64,000 bases of DNA from Pseudomonadota bacterium (GCA_018241665.1 JAFEDK010000007.1:124001-188000), one strand, 5' to 3'. Positions 45,493 to 56,898 are shown, counted from the first letter of the stretch. Translations and numbers: made by a program. Notes: generated from the letters alone by a model not told the origin.

Positions 45493-47163
45493 TCAGTGAT
45501 GCTTCTTGTCTTTGCCGGCGCTGTCCTTGGCGTCTTTGGACTTGCTGCCGTTGTCCTTCTTGTCAGCGGCCTTGTGGTTGCTCTCGGCCTTGCTGTCCGC
45601 GGCCTTGTCTTTTCCGGCCGCTTTTTCCTTGCCTTGGGATTTCTCGTGGGCGGCGGGTTTCTCCTTGGCGGAGGACTTGTCCTTGCCGGAATCCTTTTCC
45701 TTTGACGAGGAGGCGGACTTGTCTTTCGCGGAGGGCTTTTCGGAGGCGGGCTTCTCGTCCTGCTTGTCGGAGCCCTTGCTCTTGCCGTGCTTGCCGCGCG
45801 GAGTGTCCTTCTCCTGGTCCTTGGCGGAGGCGAAGGGCTTGATCGGCGCGCCGCCGACCGGCACCTTGCGCTCGATCACCGTCGGTTTGCCGTTGCGGCC
45901 GCGTACGACGGTCCGCTGGACGATGAAGCTGGGCGGCTCGATAGCGCCGGCCTGGGGCTTGGTCGGCAGCATGTTGGCGAGGGTGATGCGCTCGCCCTGG
46001 CTTTCCGACGGAACGATCAGGGTGTAGCCGGTGCCGATGCGTGCCCGCGGCGACAGGCCGTTGACCTGGCGCAGGCGACTGGCCGAGATGCCGAGCCGGT
46101 CGGCCACGCCTTCGAGGCCTTCGCCTTCCTGCAGTTCGTAGGTCTTCCAGGCAGCGCTGGCCGGGTCATGCTTCTCGAGGTTGCTGAGGAAGGTATCCAC
46201 CCTGTTGGCGGGAATGATCAGCGACTGGGTGCCGTTGGTCGGCAGTACCGGGCGCTTGTAGCCGGGGTTGAGGGCGAGGATTTCCTCCACCGGCGTCTCG
46301 GCCAGGCGGGCTGCCGTTGCCAGGTCGAGGGGCACGCGGCTCTCGACGGTGGCGAAATAGGGCCGGTTGGGGATGGACGGCAGGGTGATGCCGAACAGCT
46401 CGGGCTGGGCCACGATGTTCTTCAGCGCCTGCAGCTTGGGCACGTAGTAGCGCGTTTCGCCCGGCATGTTCAGGAACTGGTATTCGGTGGGCTGGCCGGC
46501 CGCCCGGTTCTTGGCGACGGCACGGCCGACCGCACCTTCGCCCCAGTTGTAGGAGGCGAGGGCCAGATGCCAGTCGCCGTGCATCTCGTAGATGTACTGC
46601 AGGTAGTCCAGCGCGGCGTTGGTGGAGGCGATCACGTCCCGCCGCTCGTCCACCCACCAGTTCTGCTCCAGCCGGTAGCTCTTGCCGGTGGAGGGCACGA
46701 ACTGCCACAGGCCGGAGGCCTGGGCCGAGGACAGGGCCATCGGGTTGAAGGCGCTTTCCACCATCGGCAGCAGGGCCAGTTCGGTGGGCATGCCACGGCG
46801 CTCCAGTTCCTCGACGATGTAGTAGAGGTAGCGCTGGCCACGGCTGAAGATCTGGCGCAGGGCGCCGGGGCGATTGATATAGTAGATCTGCCGGTCGGTC
46901 ACCAGATCGGTGTTGAGGTCCGGCATGGAGAAGCCGCGGCGCATGCGTTCCCACAGGTCGTCGGGCTCCACCGTCAGGTCGATGGTGGGTACCTTGACGT
47001 GCTGATCCCGGATCTCGAAGGTCTGCGTCGTGGGGGATGCGCCGTTCGCATCGAGCAGCGACGGGGCCTGGGCCATTTGTTGCGGAACCTGGCTGCCTTC
47101 GGCGGCAAGCGCGGGCGCAACCCAGGATAGAGAAAGGAGCAGCGCGATAACTCTTGGGAACAT
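45493..47163 (-). CDS. mltD: Membrane-bound lytic transglycosylase D
   Basis: 556 aa from ATG 47163. Signal peptide (MFPRVIALLLSLSWVAPALA), SLT domain with catalytic glutamate in MVESAFNPMALSSAQASGLWQFVPSTG, and LysM-type modules (TYELQEGEGLEGVADRLGISASRLRQVNGLS...). Cleaves peptidoglycan glycan strands. Unusual feature: the last about 110 residues are almost only K, D, S, A, E and H (KDKSASSSKEKDSGKDK), ending KKHH. No lipobox at the signal peptide, unlike E. coli MltD. Confidence 0.9.
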   Translation of the reverse strand: MFPRVIALLLSLSWVAPALAAEGSQVPQQMAQAPSLLDANGASPTTQTFEIRDQHVKVPTIDLTVEPDDLWERMRRGFSMPDLNTDLVTDRQIYYINRPGALRQIFSRGQRYLYYIVEELERRGMPTELALLPMVESAFNPMALSSAQASGLWQFVPSTGKSYRLEQNWWVDERRDVIASTNAALDYLQYIYEMHGDWHLALASYNWGEGAVGRAVAKNRAAGQPTEYQFLNMPGETRYYVPKLQALKNIVAQPELFGITLPSIPNRPYFATVESRVPLDLATAARLAETPVEEILALNPGYKRPVLPTNGTQSLIIPANRVDTFLSNLEKHDPASAAWKTYELQEGEGLEGVADRLGISASRLRQVNGLSPRARIGTGYTLIVPSESQGERITLANMLPTKPQAGAIEPPSFIVQRTVVRGRNGKPTVIERKVPVGGAPIKPFASAKDQEKDTPRGKHGKSKGSDKQDEKPASEKPSAKDKSASSSKEKDSGKDKSSAKEKPAAHEKSQGKEKAAGKDKAADSKAESNHKAADKKDNGSKSKDAKDSAGKDKKHH

Positions 47164-47373
47164 CAGGATTCGTCGCGCAAAAAGCAAAGGCGGGATTCTA
47201 GCCGTCGGTGTATAGGGGGTCAAACCGCGCCCAGCGCCATTCCGCAACAAATCCTTGCGCTCCGAAAGGTCTTCGGGGCGCCATTGTCAGCCCATTTAGG
47301 GCACAATCCCCCGCAGGGCATTCATGGCCCGGCCCCCTTCATTTTCCACCTACCGACCGTTCGAGAGCCTTCA

Positions 47374-48336
47374 GTGAAAGCGTTGTTGATTGAGGATACG
47401 CTGACCAGCGCGACGCTGGTCTCCCATCAACTCCGCAAGATCGGCATAGACCCCATTGTCGCGCGCAACGGAGAGAAGGGAATCGAGCTGTTCCAGCAGG
47501 AGCGCCCGGACCTCGTTCTGCTCGACATCATCATGCCGGGCATGGATGGTTTCGAGGTTGCGCGGCGTATTCGGCAACTGGAGCAGGCCGGGGAATGGAC
47601 GCCGATCCTGTTTCTCACCGCGCGCACCAGCGACGAAGACCTGGAAAAGGGGATCGCCGTCGGTGGCGACGACTACCTGATCAAGCCGGTTTCGGAAACC
47701 GTGCTGGCCGCCAAGGTGCGGGCCATGCAGCGCATCGCCCAGATGCGTTATTCGCTGCTGGTGCTGACCCGCAAGCTGGACGAGGCCAACCAGGAGCTGA
47801 CCCGCCTTTCCTCCCTGGATGGCCTGACGTCCATCCCGAATCGCCGCCAGTTCGACGACACGCTGCAGTCCGAGTGGCGCCGGGCCGTCCGCCAGGCACG
47901 TCCGCTGGCCCTGTTGTTCTGCGACGTGGATTTCTTCAAGCAGTTCAACGATGGCTACGGCCATCAGGTCGGTGATGAATGCCTGAAGGCTGTGGCCCGG
48001 ATCCTCAAGGGCAGCCTGCGTCGCCCGGCCGACCTGGTGGCCCGCTACGGCGGCGAGGAATTCGCGGTGATCCTGCCGGACACCGACATCGCCGGTGCCC
48101 TGCAGGTTGCCGAAGCCATGCGCTCATCGGTGGAAAGCCTGGCCATCACCCACCGTTATTCCCGCGCGAACACGGTGGTGACCATCAGCATTGGCGCCGC
48201 TTCGGTGGTGCCGGGGCGTGGTGACATCAACTCGGCGATGCTGATCAAGGCCGCCGACGATGCGCTTTACCAAGCCAAGCAGGGCGGGCGTAACCGCATT
48301 GCCGCGGCTGCGGCGGTCATCTCGCCCGAGGCTTGA
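47374..48336 (+). CDS. Response regulator with GGDEF (diguanylate cyclase) domain
   Basis: 320 aa from GTG 47374. Receiver domain with phospho-acceptor aspartate in LVLLDIIMPGMDGF and lysine in YLIKPVS, then a GGDEF domain (DGLTSIPNRRQFDD ... RYGGEEFAV) with an intact active motif. Makes cyclic-di-GMP on phosphorylation, PleD/WspR-like in layout. Partner kinase not in the window. Confidence 0.9.
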   Translation: MKALLIEDTLTSATLVSHQLRKIGIDPIVARNGEKGIELFQQERPDLVLLDIIMPGMDGFEVARRIRQLEQAGEWTPILFLTARTSDEDLEKGIAVGGDDYLIKPVSETVLAAKVRAMQRIAQMRYSLLVLTRKLDEANQELTRLSSLDGLTSIPNRRQFDDTLQSEWRRAVRQARPLALLFCDVDFFKQFNDGYGHQVGDECLKAVARILKGSLRRPADLVARYGGEEFAVILPDTDIAGALQVAEAMRSSVESLAITHRYSRANTVVTISIGAASVVPGRGDINSAMLIKAADDALYQAKQGGRNRIAAAAAVISPEA

Positions 48337-48346
48337 TTCCTCGACC

Positions 48347-49108
48347 CTAGAAGCGGTTTTTCCACTCCCGGATGGCGGCGAACACGTCCACCGGGTTTGC
48401 CAGGGCATGTCCGGCCTGGGTTTCGGCCTGACGGATCACTGCCGGCTCGCTGCTGCGCAGGAAGGGGTTGGTGGCAAATTCGCCGGCGAGCGGGAAGGGC
48501 ACGGTCGGCTGGTCTGCTGCACGCAGTGCCTGGCAGGCGGCAATGCGTTCGGCGACGGCCGTGTTGCCTGGCTCGACGGCTGCGGCGAAGGCCAGGTTCG
48601 ACAAGGTATATTCGTGCGTGCAATAGACCCGCGTGTCGCCCGGCAGGGCTGCCAGCTTGGCGAGGGATGCATGCATCTGGGCAGGCGTGCCTTCAAACAG
48701 GCGGCCGCAGCCGGCGGCAAACAGCGTGTCGCCGCAGAACAGCGCGCCTTCACCGTAATAGCCCACGTGGCCGGCGGTGTGGCCGGGGATGTCGAGCACC
48801 CGGAAGCTGGCGCCGATGCTCGGCAGGCGGACTTCTTCGCCTTGTGCGACGGGATGGCTGATGCCGGCGATGTCCTCCCGCGCCGGCCCGTAAACGGGCA
48901 CGGACGCCGTGGCCAGCAAGGCAGGCAGCCCGCCGACGTGGTCGGAGTGGTGATGGGTGACGAGGATCGCCTCCAGGCTCAAGCCTTCGTCGGACAGGTA
49001 GCGGAGCACCGGCTCGGCATCGCCCGGGTCCACGACGACGGCGCGGCTTTCGTGGCGAAGGACCCAGATATAGTTATCGCGGAACGCGGGAAGAGGGATA
49101 ATCTGCAT
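48347..49108 (-). CDS. gloB: Hydroxyacylglutathione hydrolase (glyoxalase II)
   Basis: 253 aa. Metallo-beta-lactamase fold with dinuclear metal motif THHHSDHVGG, C-terminal helical domain with ANPVDVFAAIREWKNRF. Hydrolyses S-lactoylglutathione to lactate and glutathione in methylglyoxal detoxification. Convergent with the GGDEF gene (10-bp gap), divergent from the methyltransferase. Confidence 0.95.
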   Translation of the reverse strand: MQIIPLPAFRDNYIWVLRHESRAVVVDPGDAEPVLRYLSDEGLSLEAILVTHHHSDHVGGLPALLATASVPVYGPAREDIAGISHPVAQGEEVRLPSIGASFRVLDIPGHTAGHVGYYGEGALFCGDTLFAAGCGRLFEGTPAQMHASLAKLAALPGDTRVYCTHEYTLSNLAFAAAVEPGNTAVAERIAACQALRAADQPTVPFPLAGEFATNPFLRSSEPAVIRQAETQAGHALANPVDVFAAIREWKNRF

Positions 49109-49144
49109 CTGGTGATTGTAGCCGCTTCAAGTCCGCATCCGACA

Positions 49145-49915
49145 ATGTCCTCCCCCGAATCCTTTCCCGGTCTGCACGCGTGGCTCGAAACCCCGCTGGG
49201 GCGCTATGTGATGGAATGGGAGAAGGCGCGGTTCGATACCTTGGTGGCGGACATTTTTGGCTACCACGCGGTACAGCTGGGGCTGCCGGAGTTCGACCTG
49301 CTGCAGGCCAACCGGATGCCCTTCCGTTTTCGGGCCGGGGCTGGCGGCGTGCAGGTGGAGCTCGACTACGCAGCCTTGCCCTTTGCCGCTGCCAGCCTGG
49401 ACCTGGTCGTTCTCCCCCACGTACTGGAGTTCGCCGTCAACCCGCACCAGGTGTTGCGGGAGGTGGAGCGGGTGCTGGTGCCGGAGGGGCATGTGGTGAT
49501 CGCCGGCTTCAATCCGCTCAGCCTGTTCGGGATGAAGCGCCTGCTGGCGCGGGAGGCCTGCGCCTACCCCTGGCACGGGCAGTACCTGTCCCTGCGGCGC
49601 ATCAAGGACTGGCTGGCCCTGCTCAGTTTCGAGGCCAACTGCCAGGTTTCCGGCTGTTACGTGCCGGCGCTGGAGCAGGAAAAATGGATCGAGCGCCTGG
49701 CCTTCATGGATGGCGCGGGTAGCCGCTGGTGGCCGATCGGCGGCGGGGTGTATCTCATCCACGCGGTCAAGCGGGTGCAGGGCATGCGGCTGATCATGCC
49801 GAAATGGGAACGCAAGGCGGCGGCGCGTGCGCTGGCGCCTCTTATTCAGAAGACGGGCCCTCGTCGTGAGGGCTCGCAGAAAACCCTGGTCGAGAGAGAT
49901 TTTGGACGAGATTGA
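49145..49915 (+). CDS. SAM-dependent methyltransferase
   Basis: 256 aa. Class I-like fold: [72 protein letters not shown]. The glycine-rich motif I is weak. Located between gloB and rnhA, a common order in betaproteobacteria. Substrate unknown. Its 3' end overlaps the rnhA start by 14 bases. Confidence 0.8.
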   Translation: MSSPESFPGLHAWLETPLGRYVMEWEKARFDTLVADIFGYHAVQLGLPEFDLLQANRMPFRFRAGAGGVQVELDYAALPFAAASLDLVVLPHVLEFAVNPHQVLREVERVLVPEGHVVIAGFNPLSLFGMKRLLAREACAYPWHGQYLSLRRIKDWLALLSFEANCQVSGCYVPALEQEKWIERLAFMDGAGSRWWPIGGGVYLIHAVKRVQGMRLIMPKWERKAAARALAPLIQKTGPRREGSQKTLVERDFGRD

Positions 49916-50372
49916 CATTTATACGGATGGCGCCTGCTCGGGCAATCCGGGCCCGGGCGGCTGGGGCGCGATCCTGCGCGCCGGCCCCCACGAGAAGGAA
50001 CTGTGGGGCGGCGAGCCCGCCACCACCAACAACCGGATGGAACTGCTGGCGGTGATTCGTGCCTTGCAGGCGCTCAAGCGTCCGGTTGCGGCGCGGGTGT
50101 ATACCGACTCCCAGTACGTGCAGAAAGGCATCTCCGAGTGGATCCACGGCTGGAAGGCGCGGGGCTGGAAGACCGCCTCCAAGGAACCGGTGAAAAATGA
50201 AGACCTGTGGCGCGCCCTCGACAGCGAGGCGGCCCGCCACCAGTTGCGCTGGCTGTGGGTCAAGGGCCACGCCGGCCACCCCGAGAACGAGCGGGCCGAT
50301 GCGCTGGCCCGGCGCGGTGTCGAGGCCGTGCGCAAGACTGGAAAGATCGTGGATACAGGAGCAGCGGCATGA
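49902..50372 (+). CDS. rnhA: Ribonuclease HI
   Basis: 156 aa from a TTG start (GAGAG five to six bases upstream; earlier frame lies in the methyltransferase). Catalytic residues in [16 protein letters not shown] (D), NNRMEL (E), YTDSQYV (D) and [14 protein letters not shown] (H, D). Degrades RNA in RNA-DNA hybrids. The stop overlaps dnaQ (ATGA). Confidence 0.95.
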   Translation: MDEIDIYTDGACSGNPGPGGWGAILRAGPHEKELWGGEPATTNNRMELLAVIRALQALKRPVAARVYTDSQYVQKGISEWIHGWKARGWKTASKEPVKNEDLWRALDSEAARHQLRWLWVKGHAGHPENERADALARRGVEAVRKTGKIVDTGAAA

Positions 50373-51094
50373 GGCAGATCGTCCTCGATACGGAAACCAC
50401 CGGCCTGGACTGGAAGAACGGCGACCGGGTCATCGAAATCGGTTGCGTTGAGCTGATCGACCGCAAGCTGACCGGCCGCCACTACCATGTGTTCATCAAC
50501 CCGCAGCGGGATATCGATGCGGGCGCGATCGCGGTGCACGGCATCACCAACGAGTTCCTTGTGGACAAGCCGCTGTTCAAGGATATCGTCGCCGAGTTCG
50601 AGGAATTCGTCGCCGATGGCGAGCTGGTCATCCACAACGCGCCCTTCGACGTGGGCTTCCTGAACCACGAGCTGAGCCTGCTGCGCCGGCCGCTGCTTAC
50701 CGCCATCTGCCCGAGCGTGATCGACACCCTCAAGCTGGCGAAGGAACAGAACCCCGGCAAGAAGGCATCGCTGAACGCCCTGTGCAGCCTCTACGAGATC
50801 GACAACACGCACCGGACGCTGCACGGCGCCTTGCTCGATGCGGAGTTGCTCGCCGACGTGTACCTGGCCATGACCCGTGGCCAGGAGAGCCTGATCATGA
50901 TGATCGACGAGCCGGCCGCCCAGCTGGACGACGGTGAGGCCGGCGGGCCCATCGAGCGTCCGCCGCTGCGGGTGCTGCGGGCAACGCCGGAAGAGCTGGA
51001 AGGCCACGACAAGGTGCTCGGCGAGATCGCCAAGGCCAACAAGGGCAACTGCCTGTGGCTGCCGCCCGCGCCGGCCGAGGCGCCCGCGGCCTGA
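50369..51094 (+). CDS. dnaQ: DNA polymerase III epsilon subunit (proofreading exonuclease)
   Basis: 241 aa. DEDDh exonuclease motifs: [20 protein letters not shown] (Exo I), [14 protein letters not shown] (Exo II) and [14 protein letters not shown] (Exo III). The clamp-binding motif is probably in the MMIDEP linker region. The C-terminus ([11 protein letters not shown]) ends the region that binds the alpha subunit. Classic rnhA-dnaQ pairing, translationally coupled. Confidence 0.95.
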   Translation: MRQIVLDTETTGLDWKNGDRVIEIGCVELIDRKLTGRHYHVFINPQRDIDAGAIAVHGITNEFLVDKPLFKDIVAEFEEFVADGELVIHNAPFDVGFLNHELSLLRRPLLTAICPSVIDTLKLAKEQNPGKKASLNALCSLYEIDNTHRTLHGALLDAELLADVYLAMTRGQESLIMMIDEPAAQLDDGEAGGPIERPPLRVLRATPEELEGHDKVLGEIAKANKGNCLWLPPAPAEAPAA

Positions 51095-51097
51095 CGT

Positions 51098-52204
51098 TCA
51101 GTGCTGGCCCAGTGTGGCCAGCACGGCATCCGCCAGCGCCAGGCAGCTCGTGAGGCCTGGTGATTCGATGCCGAACAGCTCGACGAGGCCGGGCGCGCCG
51201 TGGTCCCGCGGGCCGAGCAGCATGAAATCGGCGGCGGCCTCCTCGGGGCCGTGGATCTTCGGCCGCACGCCTGCATAAGCGGGTCGCAGCGCGCCATCCG
51301 GCAGGCCGGGCCAGTAGCGGCGCACGGCGGGGTAAAAAGATTCCGCGCGCGTTGGTGTCACGCCGTAGTCCGGGGCATCGATCCACTCCACGTCGGGGCC
51401 GAAGCGGGCCTGGCCGCCCAGGTCCAGCGTGAGGTGTACGCCCAACCCGGCGGCCTCCGGGATCGGGTAGATCAGGTGGCGGAAAGGCGCCTTGCCCTGC
51501 AGCATGAAGTAATTGCCCTTGGCGAAATGGGCCCTGGGCAGGCGTGTCGCCGCCAGGCCACCAAAACGGCGGGCCAGCGGCACCGCGCCCAGGCCGGCGG
51601 CGTTGACCACGCTGCGGGCGTGCAGCTTGACCCCCGCATCACCATCCACCTCAAGCGCAAAGCCATCTCCGGCGCGCTCGCCGCGCAGCACCGGGCTGTG
51701 CGTCACCAGCGTGGCGCCGGCTGCTTCGGCGTCGCCAAGCAGGGATAGCATCAGCGCGTGGCTGTCGATGATGCCGGTGTCCGGCGACAGCAGGGCGCCG
51801 ACGCAGTGCAGTTGTGGCTCCAGCGCGATGGCTTCATCGGCATGCAGGCGGCGCAAACCCGTTACACCGTTGGCCGCGGCACGGGCGGCGATGGCGCCCA
51901 GCTGCGGCAACTGGGCCGTGTCCGTCGCCACCAGCAGCTTGCCGGTGCGGCGGTGGGGAATGGGGCGCTCGGCGCAATAGTCGTACAGGGCCTGGCGGCC
52001 GGCGACGCATAGGCGGGCGCGCCAGGAGTTCGTCGGGTAGTAGAGCCCGGCGTGGATCACCTCGCTGGAGCGGCTGGAAATGCCGCTGCCGAAGCGTTCC
52101 GTCGCTTCGAGGATCAGCACTTCACGGCCCGCCTGGGCGAGGGCGCGGGCGCAGGCCAGGCCGACGACGCCGGCACCGATCACCACGCAGTCCACGTGCT
52201 CCAT
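51098..52204 (-). CDS. FAD-dependent oxidoreductase, L-2-hydroxyglutarate oxidase-like
   Basis: 368 aa. N-terminal FAD motif [27 protein letters not shown], then [19 protein letters not shown], typical of the LhgO/YgaF group; [17 protein letters not shown]-type C-terminus ([20 protein letters not shown]). Likely oxidises a 2-hydroxy acid to a 2-oxo acid and passes electrons to quinone. Its start overlaps the preceding gene's stop. Confidence 0.85.
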   Translation of the reverse strand: MEHVDCVVIGAGVVGLACARALAQAGREVLILEATERFGSGISSRSSEVIHAGLYYPTNSWRARLCVAGRQALYDYCAERPIPHRRTGKLLVATDTAQLPQLGAIAARAAANGVTGLRRLHADEAIALEPQLHCVGALLSPDTGIIDSHALMLSLLGDAEAAGATLVTHSPVLRGERAGDGFALEVDGDAGVKLHARSVVNAAGLGAVPLARRFGGLAATRLPRAHFAKGNYFMLQGKAPFRHLIYPIPEAAGLGVHLTLDLGGQARFGPDVEWIDAPDYGVTPTRAESFYPAVRRYWPGLPDGALRPAYAGVRPKIHGPEEAAADFMLLGPRDHGAPGLVELFGIESPGLTSCLALADAVLATLGQH

Positions 52205-52956
52205 CAGAAGGCGATCCGGCCGTCCGGCAGTTGCCCCGATTTGTCCAGTCGCTTGAGGCTCGGCTTGAGGTCGAGACCGGTCGAGGTCTTGAGTTCGGCC
52301 GCTCGCTCGCCGAGCGCGGCCAGCGTGGCGTCCACCGGATTGCCGCCGTGGGCGAAGGCCACCACGTTGCCGCTGGGGCAGGGCGGCAGCGCGAACACTT
52401 GCCCGTCGAAGGCTTCGCCCAGGCGCTTGAGCTGCGTCTTGAAACCGCGGATCTGCCCGAACAGGTTGACGCTCAACAGGCCGTTGGGCGACAGCCGCGC
52501 CTTGCAGGCCTCGTAGAAGGCCTGGCTGGCGAGTTCGCCGGCGCGGGCATTGCGATCGAAGCCGTCCACGACGATCAGATCCCACTGGCTGTCGTCGTTG
52601 GCGACGAAATGCGCGCCGTCGCCGATCATCACCTGCAGGCGTTCGTCCTCGGGTGGCAGGCGGAAATACTGGCTGGCCACCGCATGGACTTCCGGTGCGA
52701 TCTCGACGACGGTCGTGGTGGCCTGAGGCAGGTAGCGATGGATGAATTTGGCGATGGAGCCGGCGCCGAGACCGATCAGCAGCACCCGCTCCGGCCAGGG
52801 CGCGGCCCGCAGCAGCAGGCCGGCCATCATCTCCCGGGTGTATTCGAGTTCCAGCGCATCCGGCTTGCGAATGCGCATTGCGCCCTGCACCCACACCGAG
52901 CCGAAATGCAGGTAGCGGACGCCGGATTCTTCGCTGATATCGATGGGTACGGTCAT
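52204..52956 (-). CDS. Spermidine synthase-like protein
   Basis: 250 aa. Aminopropyltransferase-type Rossmann domain: [37 protein letters not shown] and DLIVVDGFD. Shorter than true SpeE and missing the clear substrate gate, like many orphan SpeE-like proteins, so polyamine synthesis is not certain. Co-directional and overlapping with the FAD oxidase. Confidence 0.75.
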   Translation of the reverse strand: MTVPIDISEESGVRYLHFGSVWVQGAMRIRKPDALELEYTREMMAGLLLRAAPWPERVLLIGLGAGSIAKFIHRYLPQATTTVVEIAPEVHAVASQYFRLPPEDERLQVMIGDGAHFVANDDSQWDLIVVDGFDRNARAGELASQAFYEACKARLSPNGLLSVNLFGQIRGFKTQLKRLGEAFDGQVFALPPCPSGNVVAFAHGGNPVDATLAALGERAAELKTSTGLDLKPSLKRLDKSGQLPDGRIAF

Positions 52957-53017
52957 GACGTTTTGTTTGTTGCGCTGCGGTAATATGAGCTGGAAATCAT
53001 TGCGGAGCCTTAAAAGC

Positions 53018-53320
53018 ATGGCCACCTTCGAAAACCACGACGCGGAACTCCTGTCCATCGACCTGGAAATCGCCCGCCTGGCCCAGTTGTGCGACATCAG
53101 CCTGCTGGACCCCGGCGTGGCCGAGGCCGTGCTGCGCGGTGACCAGAGCCTGTGTCCGTCGGACAATCCGCTCGCCTGGGACAAGCTCCGGGGCCTGCTG
53201 GTGCTGCATTATCACGTGGTCAGCGAGGTCGCGGCGACCGATGGTGTCGACGCGGCGGCAGACAGTGTGCGGCGTGCGCTGGAGCTGGTCATGGGGCGCA
53301 TGAACCCGCAGCAGCGCTGA
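53018..53320 (+). CDS. Conserved hypothetical protein
   Basis: 100 aa, all-helical, acidic, no motif recognised. It may start ten codons earlier (52988, MSWKSL); ATG 53018 is used because the protein-like part begins MATFENHDAELL. Divergent from the SpeE-like gene and convergent with the phosphoesterase. Confidence 0.55.
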   Translation: MATFENHDAELLSIDLEIARLAQLCDISLLDPGVAEAVLRGDQSLCPSDNPLAWDKLRGLLVLHYHVVSEVAATDGVDAAADSVRRALELVMGRMNPQQR

Positions 53321-53323
53321 GCC

Positions 53324-54292
53324 TTATTTAGCGTTATCGGCCCGGGCCGGGTTGTAAGGGAGCACGGTGTAGCGGAACAGGGGCAGCCTCCCGGGCTCCA
53401 CGTCCACCTTTACCCAACCCATGAACGGCGAGCCGAAGGTTTCCAGGCGAGTGAAGTTCTTGACCACTTCCCCGTTGGCTGGATCGCGAAGGGGCTTGTC
53501 GATGCGCTGAAAGTGCGTGTCGCCATGTACCAGCAGGACTTCCCCTGAAAAGCGTTTCGTCTCGGCGAGGATTTGTTCCAGCAGGGCCCGGTAACCTTTG
53601 TTGGCTTTGCCCTGGCTGAAATCCTCGATATCCGGATTGGCCTGCATGGCCAGCATCACGCCTTCCAGGCCGCGGCTGCGGGCCAGCGCAAAACCATCGG
53701 CAATCCACGCTTTCAGCGCGGCGCTGCGTTGCACGAACTCGTCACTGGGCTGGCTGCCGCGGCCGTAGTTGTTGTCGCTGCCGGGGATGTTGAGGGACAG
53801 GAACAGCACGGGCCCGACCTGCCAGCGTCGGTTTTCACGGTAGGCGGAATGAAGGGGGTCGCCGGCTTGGGATTCCACCGCCATCGGGTTCAGCCCAAGG
53901 GTCTTTCCGGGCTCGGGCATGAACATCCGGCGCAGGGTAGCGAGCCGCTCCAGCGGGTCATAGCCGCCATTGTTGCCGCGGTGGCAATCGGTCCATTCGT
54001 TGTCGCCAAAGGCAAACACCAGCGGATGGATACTGGTCTGGAACAGTGCCAGCCGGTCTTCGAACAGAGCATCGTCGCAGCGCTCGCCGCCGTTCTTGAT
54101 GTCCCCGTCGTGGAGCACGAACCTGAGCGGCTCGGCGTTCATCTCGGCGATCAGGCCGGGCAGGTTGATGCGCTCGAAGCGGTTGTAGGGCGTATCGCCG
54201 AACAGGCCGAAGCTGAACGGTTCGGTGGCGGACGCTGATAGCGCGAGCAGCGCTCCAGAACAGGCGAGGGCGAGGCGGGCGAGGGTCTTCAT
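53324..54292 (-). CDS. Secreted metallophosphoesterase-like protein
   Basis: 322 aa with a signal peptide ([22 protein letters not shown]). Calcineurin-like metal motifs: FGLFGDTPY (D), HDGDIKNGG (D), FGDNEWTDC (GDNE) and VHGDTHFQ (H). Periplasmic or extracellular phosphoesterase, substrate unknown. Its ATG overlaps the mutS stop (ATGA), indicating translational coupling to the repair gene. Confidence 0.8.
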   Translation of the reverse strand: MKTLARLALACSGALLALSASATEPFSFGLFGDTPYNRFERINLPGLIAEMNAEPLRFVLHDGDIKNGGERCDDALFEDRLALFQTSIHPLVFAFGDNEWTDCHRGNNGGYDPLERLATLRRMFMPEPGKTLGLNPMAVESQAGDPLHSAYRENRRWQVGPVLFLSLNIPGSDNNYGRGSQPSDEFVQRSAALKAWIADGFALARSRGLEGVMLAMQANPDIEDFSQGKANKGYRALLEQILAETKRFSGEVLLVHGDTHFQRIDKPLRDPANGEVVKNFTRLETFGSPFMGWVKVDVEPGRLPLFRYTVLPYNPARADNAK

Positions 54293-56898
54293 GCGGTCAG
54301 GCGCTTGAGTTCGTAGAGGGCTTCCAGGGCTTCCCGAGGTGACAGGGCGTCTGGGTCGATCGTGGCCAGCGCGCCGAGCACCGGGTGGCCGCTGGTCTCT
54401 GGCTCTTCCGGCGGCAGGCTGGCGAACAGGTCGGCCTGCGGGCCGGCGCTGATCTCGCGGTTCTCCAGCGCGCGCAGGCGGCGCTTGGCGTCGCGCACCA
54501 CGGCCGATGGAATACCCGCCAGCGCGGCCACCTCGATCCCGTAGCTCTGGCTGGCAGGCCCTTCCTCCAGCGCATGCAGGAAGACGATGCCGTGGTTGTG
54601 CTCGACGGCGTCGAGGTGCACGTTGGCGCACTCCGGGTAGTCTTGGGCCAGGCGGGTCAGCTCGAAGTAGTGGGTGGCGAACAGCGTCCAGCAACGGTTC
54701 TTGTCGAGCAGATGGCGGGCGATGGCGACCGCCAGCGCAACGCCGTCGAAGGTGGAGGTGCCGCGGCCGATCTCGTCCATCAGCACCAGGCTCTGGTCGG
54801 TGGCGCCGTGCAGGATGGCGGCCGCCTCGGTCATCTCGACCATGAAGGTGGAGCGCCCGGAGGCCAGGTCGTCCGATGCGCCGATGCGCGTGAAGATCGC
54901 ATCGACGGGCCCGATGCGCGCCGCGCTGGCCGGCACGAAGCAGCCCACGTGGGCGAGCAGCACGATCAGTGCGACTTGACGCATGGTGGTCGATTTACCG
55001 CCCATGTTGGGGCCGGTGATCAGCAGCATGCGGCGGGTCGGGTCGAGGCGCGTGTCGTTGGCGATGAAGTTCTCCACCTGCCGTTCAACCACCGGATGGC
55101 GCCCTCCGACGATCTCGATGCCCGGCTGCTCGCTGAATTCGGGCATCGCGTAGTTGTAGCGCGCTGCCGCTTCGGCGAAGGCCGACAGGCCGTCGAGCAG
55201 CGCGCAGGCGCGGGCGATGCGCTGGAAGCGCGGGATGTCGCCAGCGAGCTGGTCCAGCACACCCTCGTACAGCAGCTTTTCACGGGCGAGGGCGCGCTCC
55301 TGCGCCGACAAGGCCTTGTCCTCGAAGGCCTTCAGCTCCGGCGTGATGAAGCGCTCGGCGTTCTTCAGGGTCTGGCGGCGGCGGTAGTCTTCCGGCAGCT
55401 CGCCCTTGGCTGCGTTGGCCGCGGAGATCTCGATGTAGAAACCGTGAACCCGGTTGAACTCGACCTTCAGGTTGGCAATCCCAGTGCGCTCGCGCTCACG
55501 GGCTTCGAGTTCCAGCAGGAAGGCGCCGCAGTTGGTCTGGATGTCGCGCAGTTCGTCCAGGTCGGCATCGAATCCGGTAGCGATCACGCCGCCGTCGCGC
55601 AGCACGGTGGAAGGTTCCGGCGCGATCGCGCGGCTCAGCAGATCGAGCGCTTCGTCCGGCGTGGCCAGCTTGTCGAGCATGTGCACCAGCAACGGCGCCT
55701 GAGGTGCGCCGAGGGCCGCGCGTAGTTCTGCGAGGCGCCCGAGGCTGTCGCGCAAGGCCGACAGATCCCGCGGACGGGCGCTGCGCAGCGCGACGCGGGC
55801 GGTGATCCGCTCCACGTCCGACACGCCGCGCAGGATGCGGCGCACCGGCTCCACCGGGCCTTCGCCCAACTCGCCCACCGCCACGTGGCGATGGGCCGCC
55901 GCGGCGCGATCCCGCAGCGGGTGGTGCAGCGCGTGGCGCAGCCAGCGCGAGCCCATGCTGGTCGCGCAAGTGTCGAGCAGCGACAGCAGGGTCGGTGCCG
56001 CCTCGCCGCGCAGGGTTTCGGTGAGCTCCAGGTTGCGCCGCGTGGCGGCGTCCAGGCGCAGGTAGGCGCTGTCCCGCTCGGCGGTGAGGGCGGTTATGTG
56101 GGCCAGGGCCTGGCGCTGGGTGGCACGGGCGTAGTCGAACAGTGCGGCGGCGGCGGCCAGGGCCACCGGCATCTCGTCGGCGCCGAAGCCGGCCAGGTCG
56201 CGGGTGCCGAAATGGGCGGTAAGCAGGCGGTGCGCGGTTTCCGCGTCGAACTGCCAGTCGGCCAGGCGGCGCAGGCTGGGAGCCAGGTGCTCCAGCAGCG
56301 GCAGGCGCAGGCCGTCGGGGATCAGCACCTCGGCCGGGCGCAGGCGCTCGAACTGGGCGGCCAGCTGCGGCGCGTCGCATTCGAGCACGCGAAAATCCCC
56401 GTTGGCGAGGTTGAGCCAGGCCAGACCCAGCACGCCCCGGTGCAGGTTGACGGCCAGCAGCGGCGCGTCGGCTTTGTCGTCGAGGAGGGCCGCGTCGGTG
56501 AGCGTGCCCGGCGTGACGATGCGCGACACCGCGCGCTCCATCGGCCCCTTGGTGGCGCCCGGGTCGCCGACCTGCTCAGCGATGACCACCGACTCGCCCA
56601 TCTTCACCAGTCGTGCCAGGTATTGCTCGACCGCATGGTGCGGCACGCCGGCCATCTTGATCGGCTGGCCGGCGGAGCTGCCGCGGGTGGTCAGCGTGAT
56701 GTCCATCAGCCGCGCGGCTTTCTCGGCGTCTTCAAAGAAGAGCTCGTAGAAATCGCCCATCCGGTAGAAGAGGAGGGTGTTGGGGTGCTCGTACTTGATG
56801 CGGATGTATTGCTGCATCATTGGCGTATGGCCGTGCAGCAGCTCGTCGAGCGACTTCTGGCTGCCCGTTTGTTCTTTTGTAGTCAATCTGTTACCCAA
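54289..56898 (-). CDS. mutS: DNA mismatch repair protein MutS
   Basis: 869 aa. Mismatch-binding [15 protein letters not shown] (Phe-X-Glu) at about residues 44-58, ATPase Walker [15 protein letters not shown], Walker [17 protein letters not shown] and ATHYFELT. Starts at an unusual TTG (56898); HTPMMQQY, the usual N-terminal motif, begins at about residue 24, so the length is normal. Recognises mismatches and recruits MutL. Confidence 0.95.
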   Translation of the reverse strand: MGNRLTTKEQTGSQKSLDELLHGHTPMMQQYIRIKYEHPNTLLFYRMGDFYELFFEDAEKAARLMDITLTTRGSSAGQPIKMAGVPHHAVEQYLARLVKMGESVVIAEQVGDPGATKGPMERAVSRIVTPGTLTDAALLDDKADAPLLAVNLHRGVLGLAWLNLANGDFRVLECDAPQLAAQFERLRPAEVLIPDGLRLPLLEHLAPSLRRLADWQFDAETAHRLLTAHFGTRDLAGFGADEMPVALAAAAALFDYARATQRQALAHITALTAERDSAYLRLDAATRRNLELTETLRGEAAPTLLSLLDTCATSMGSRWLRHALHHPLRDRAAAAHRHVAVGELGEGPVEPVRRILRGVSDVERITARVALRSARPRDLSALRDSLGRLAELRAALGAPQAPLLVHMLDKLATPDEALDLLSRAIAPEPSTVLRDGGVIATGFDADLDELRDIQTNCGAFLLELEARERERTGIANLKVEFNRVHGFYIEISAANAAKGELPEDYRRRQTLKNAERFITPELKAFEDKALSAQERALAREKLLYEGVLDQLAGDIPRFQRIARACALLDGLSAFAEAAARYNYAMPEFSEQPGIEIVGGRHPVVERQVENFIANDTRLDPTRRMLLITGPNMGGKSTTMRQVALIVLLAHVGCFVPASAARIGPVDAIFTRIGASDDLASGRSTFMVEMTEAAAILHGATDQSLVLMDEIGRGTSTFDGVALAVAIARHLLDKNRCWTLFATHYFELTRLAQDYPECANVHLDAVEHNHGIVFLHALEEGPASQSYGIEVAALAGIPSAVVRDAKRRLRALENREISAGPQADLFASLPPEEPETSGHPVLGALATIDPDALSPREALEALYELKRLTA

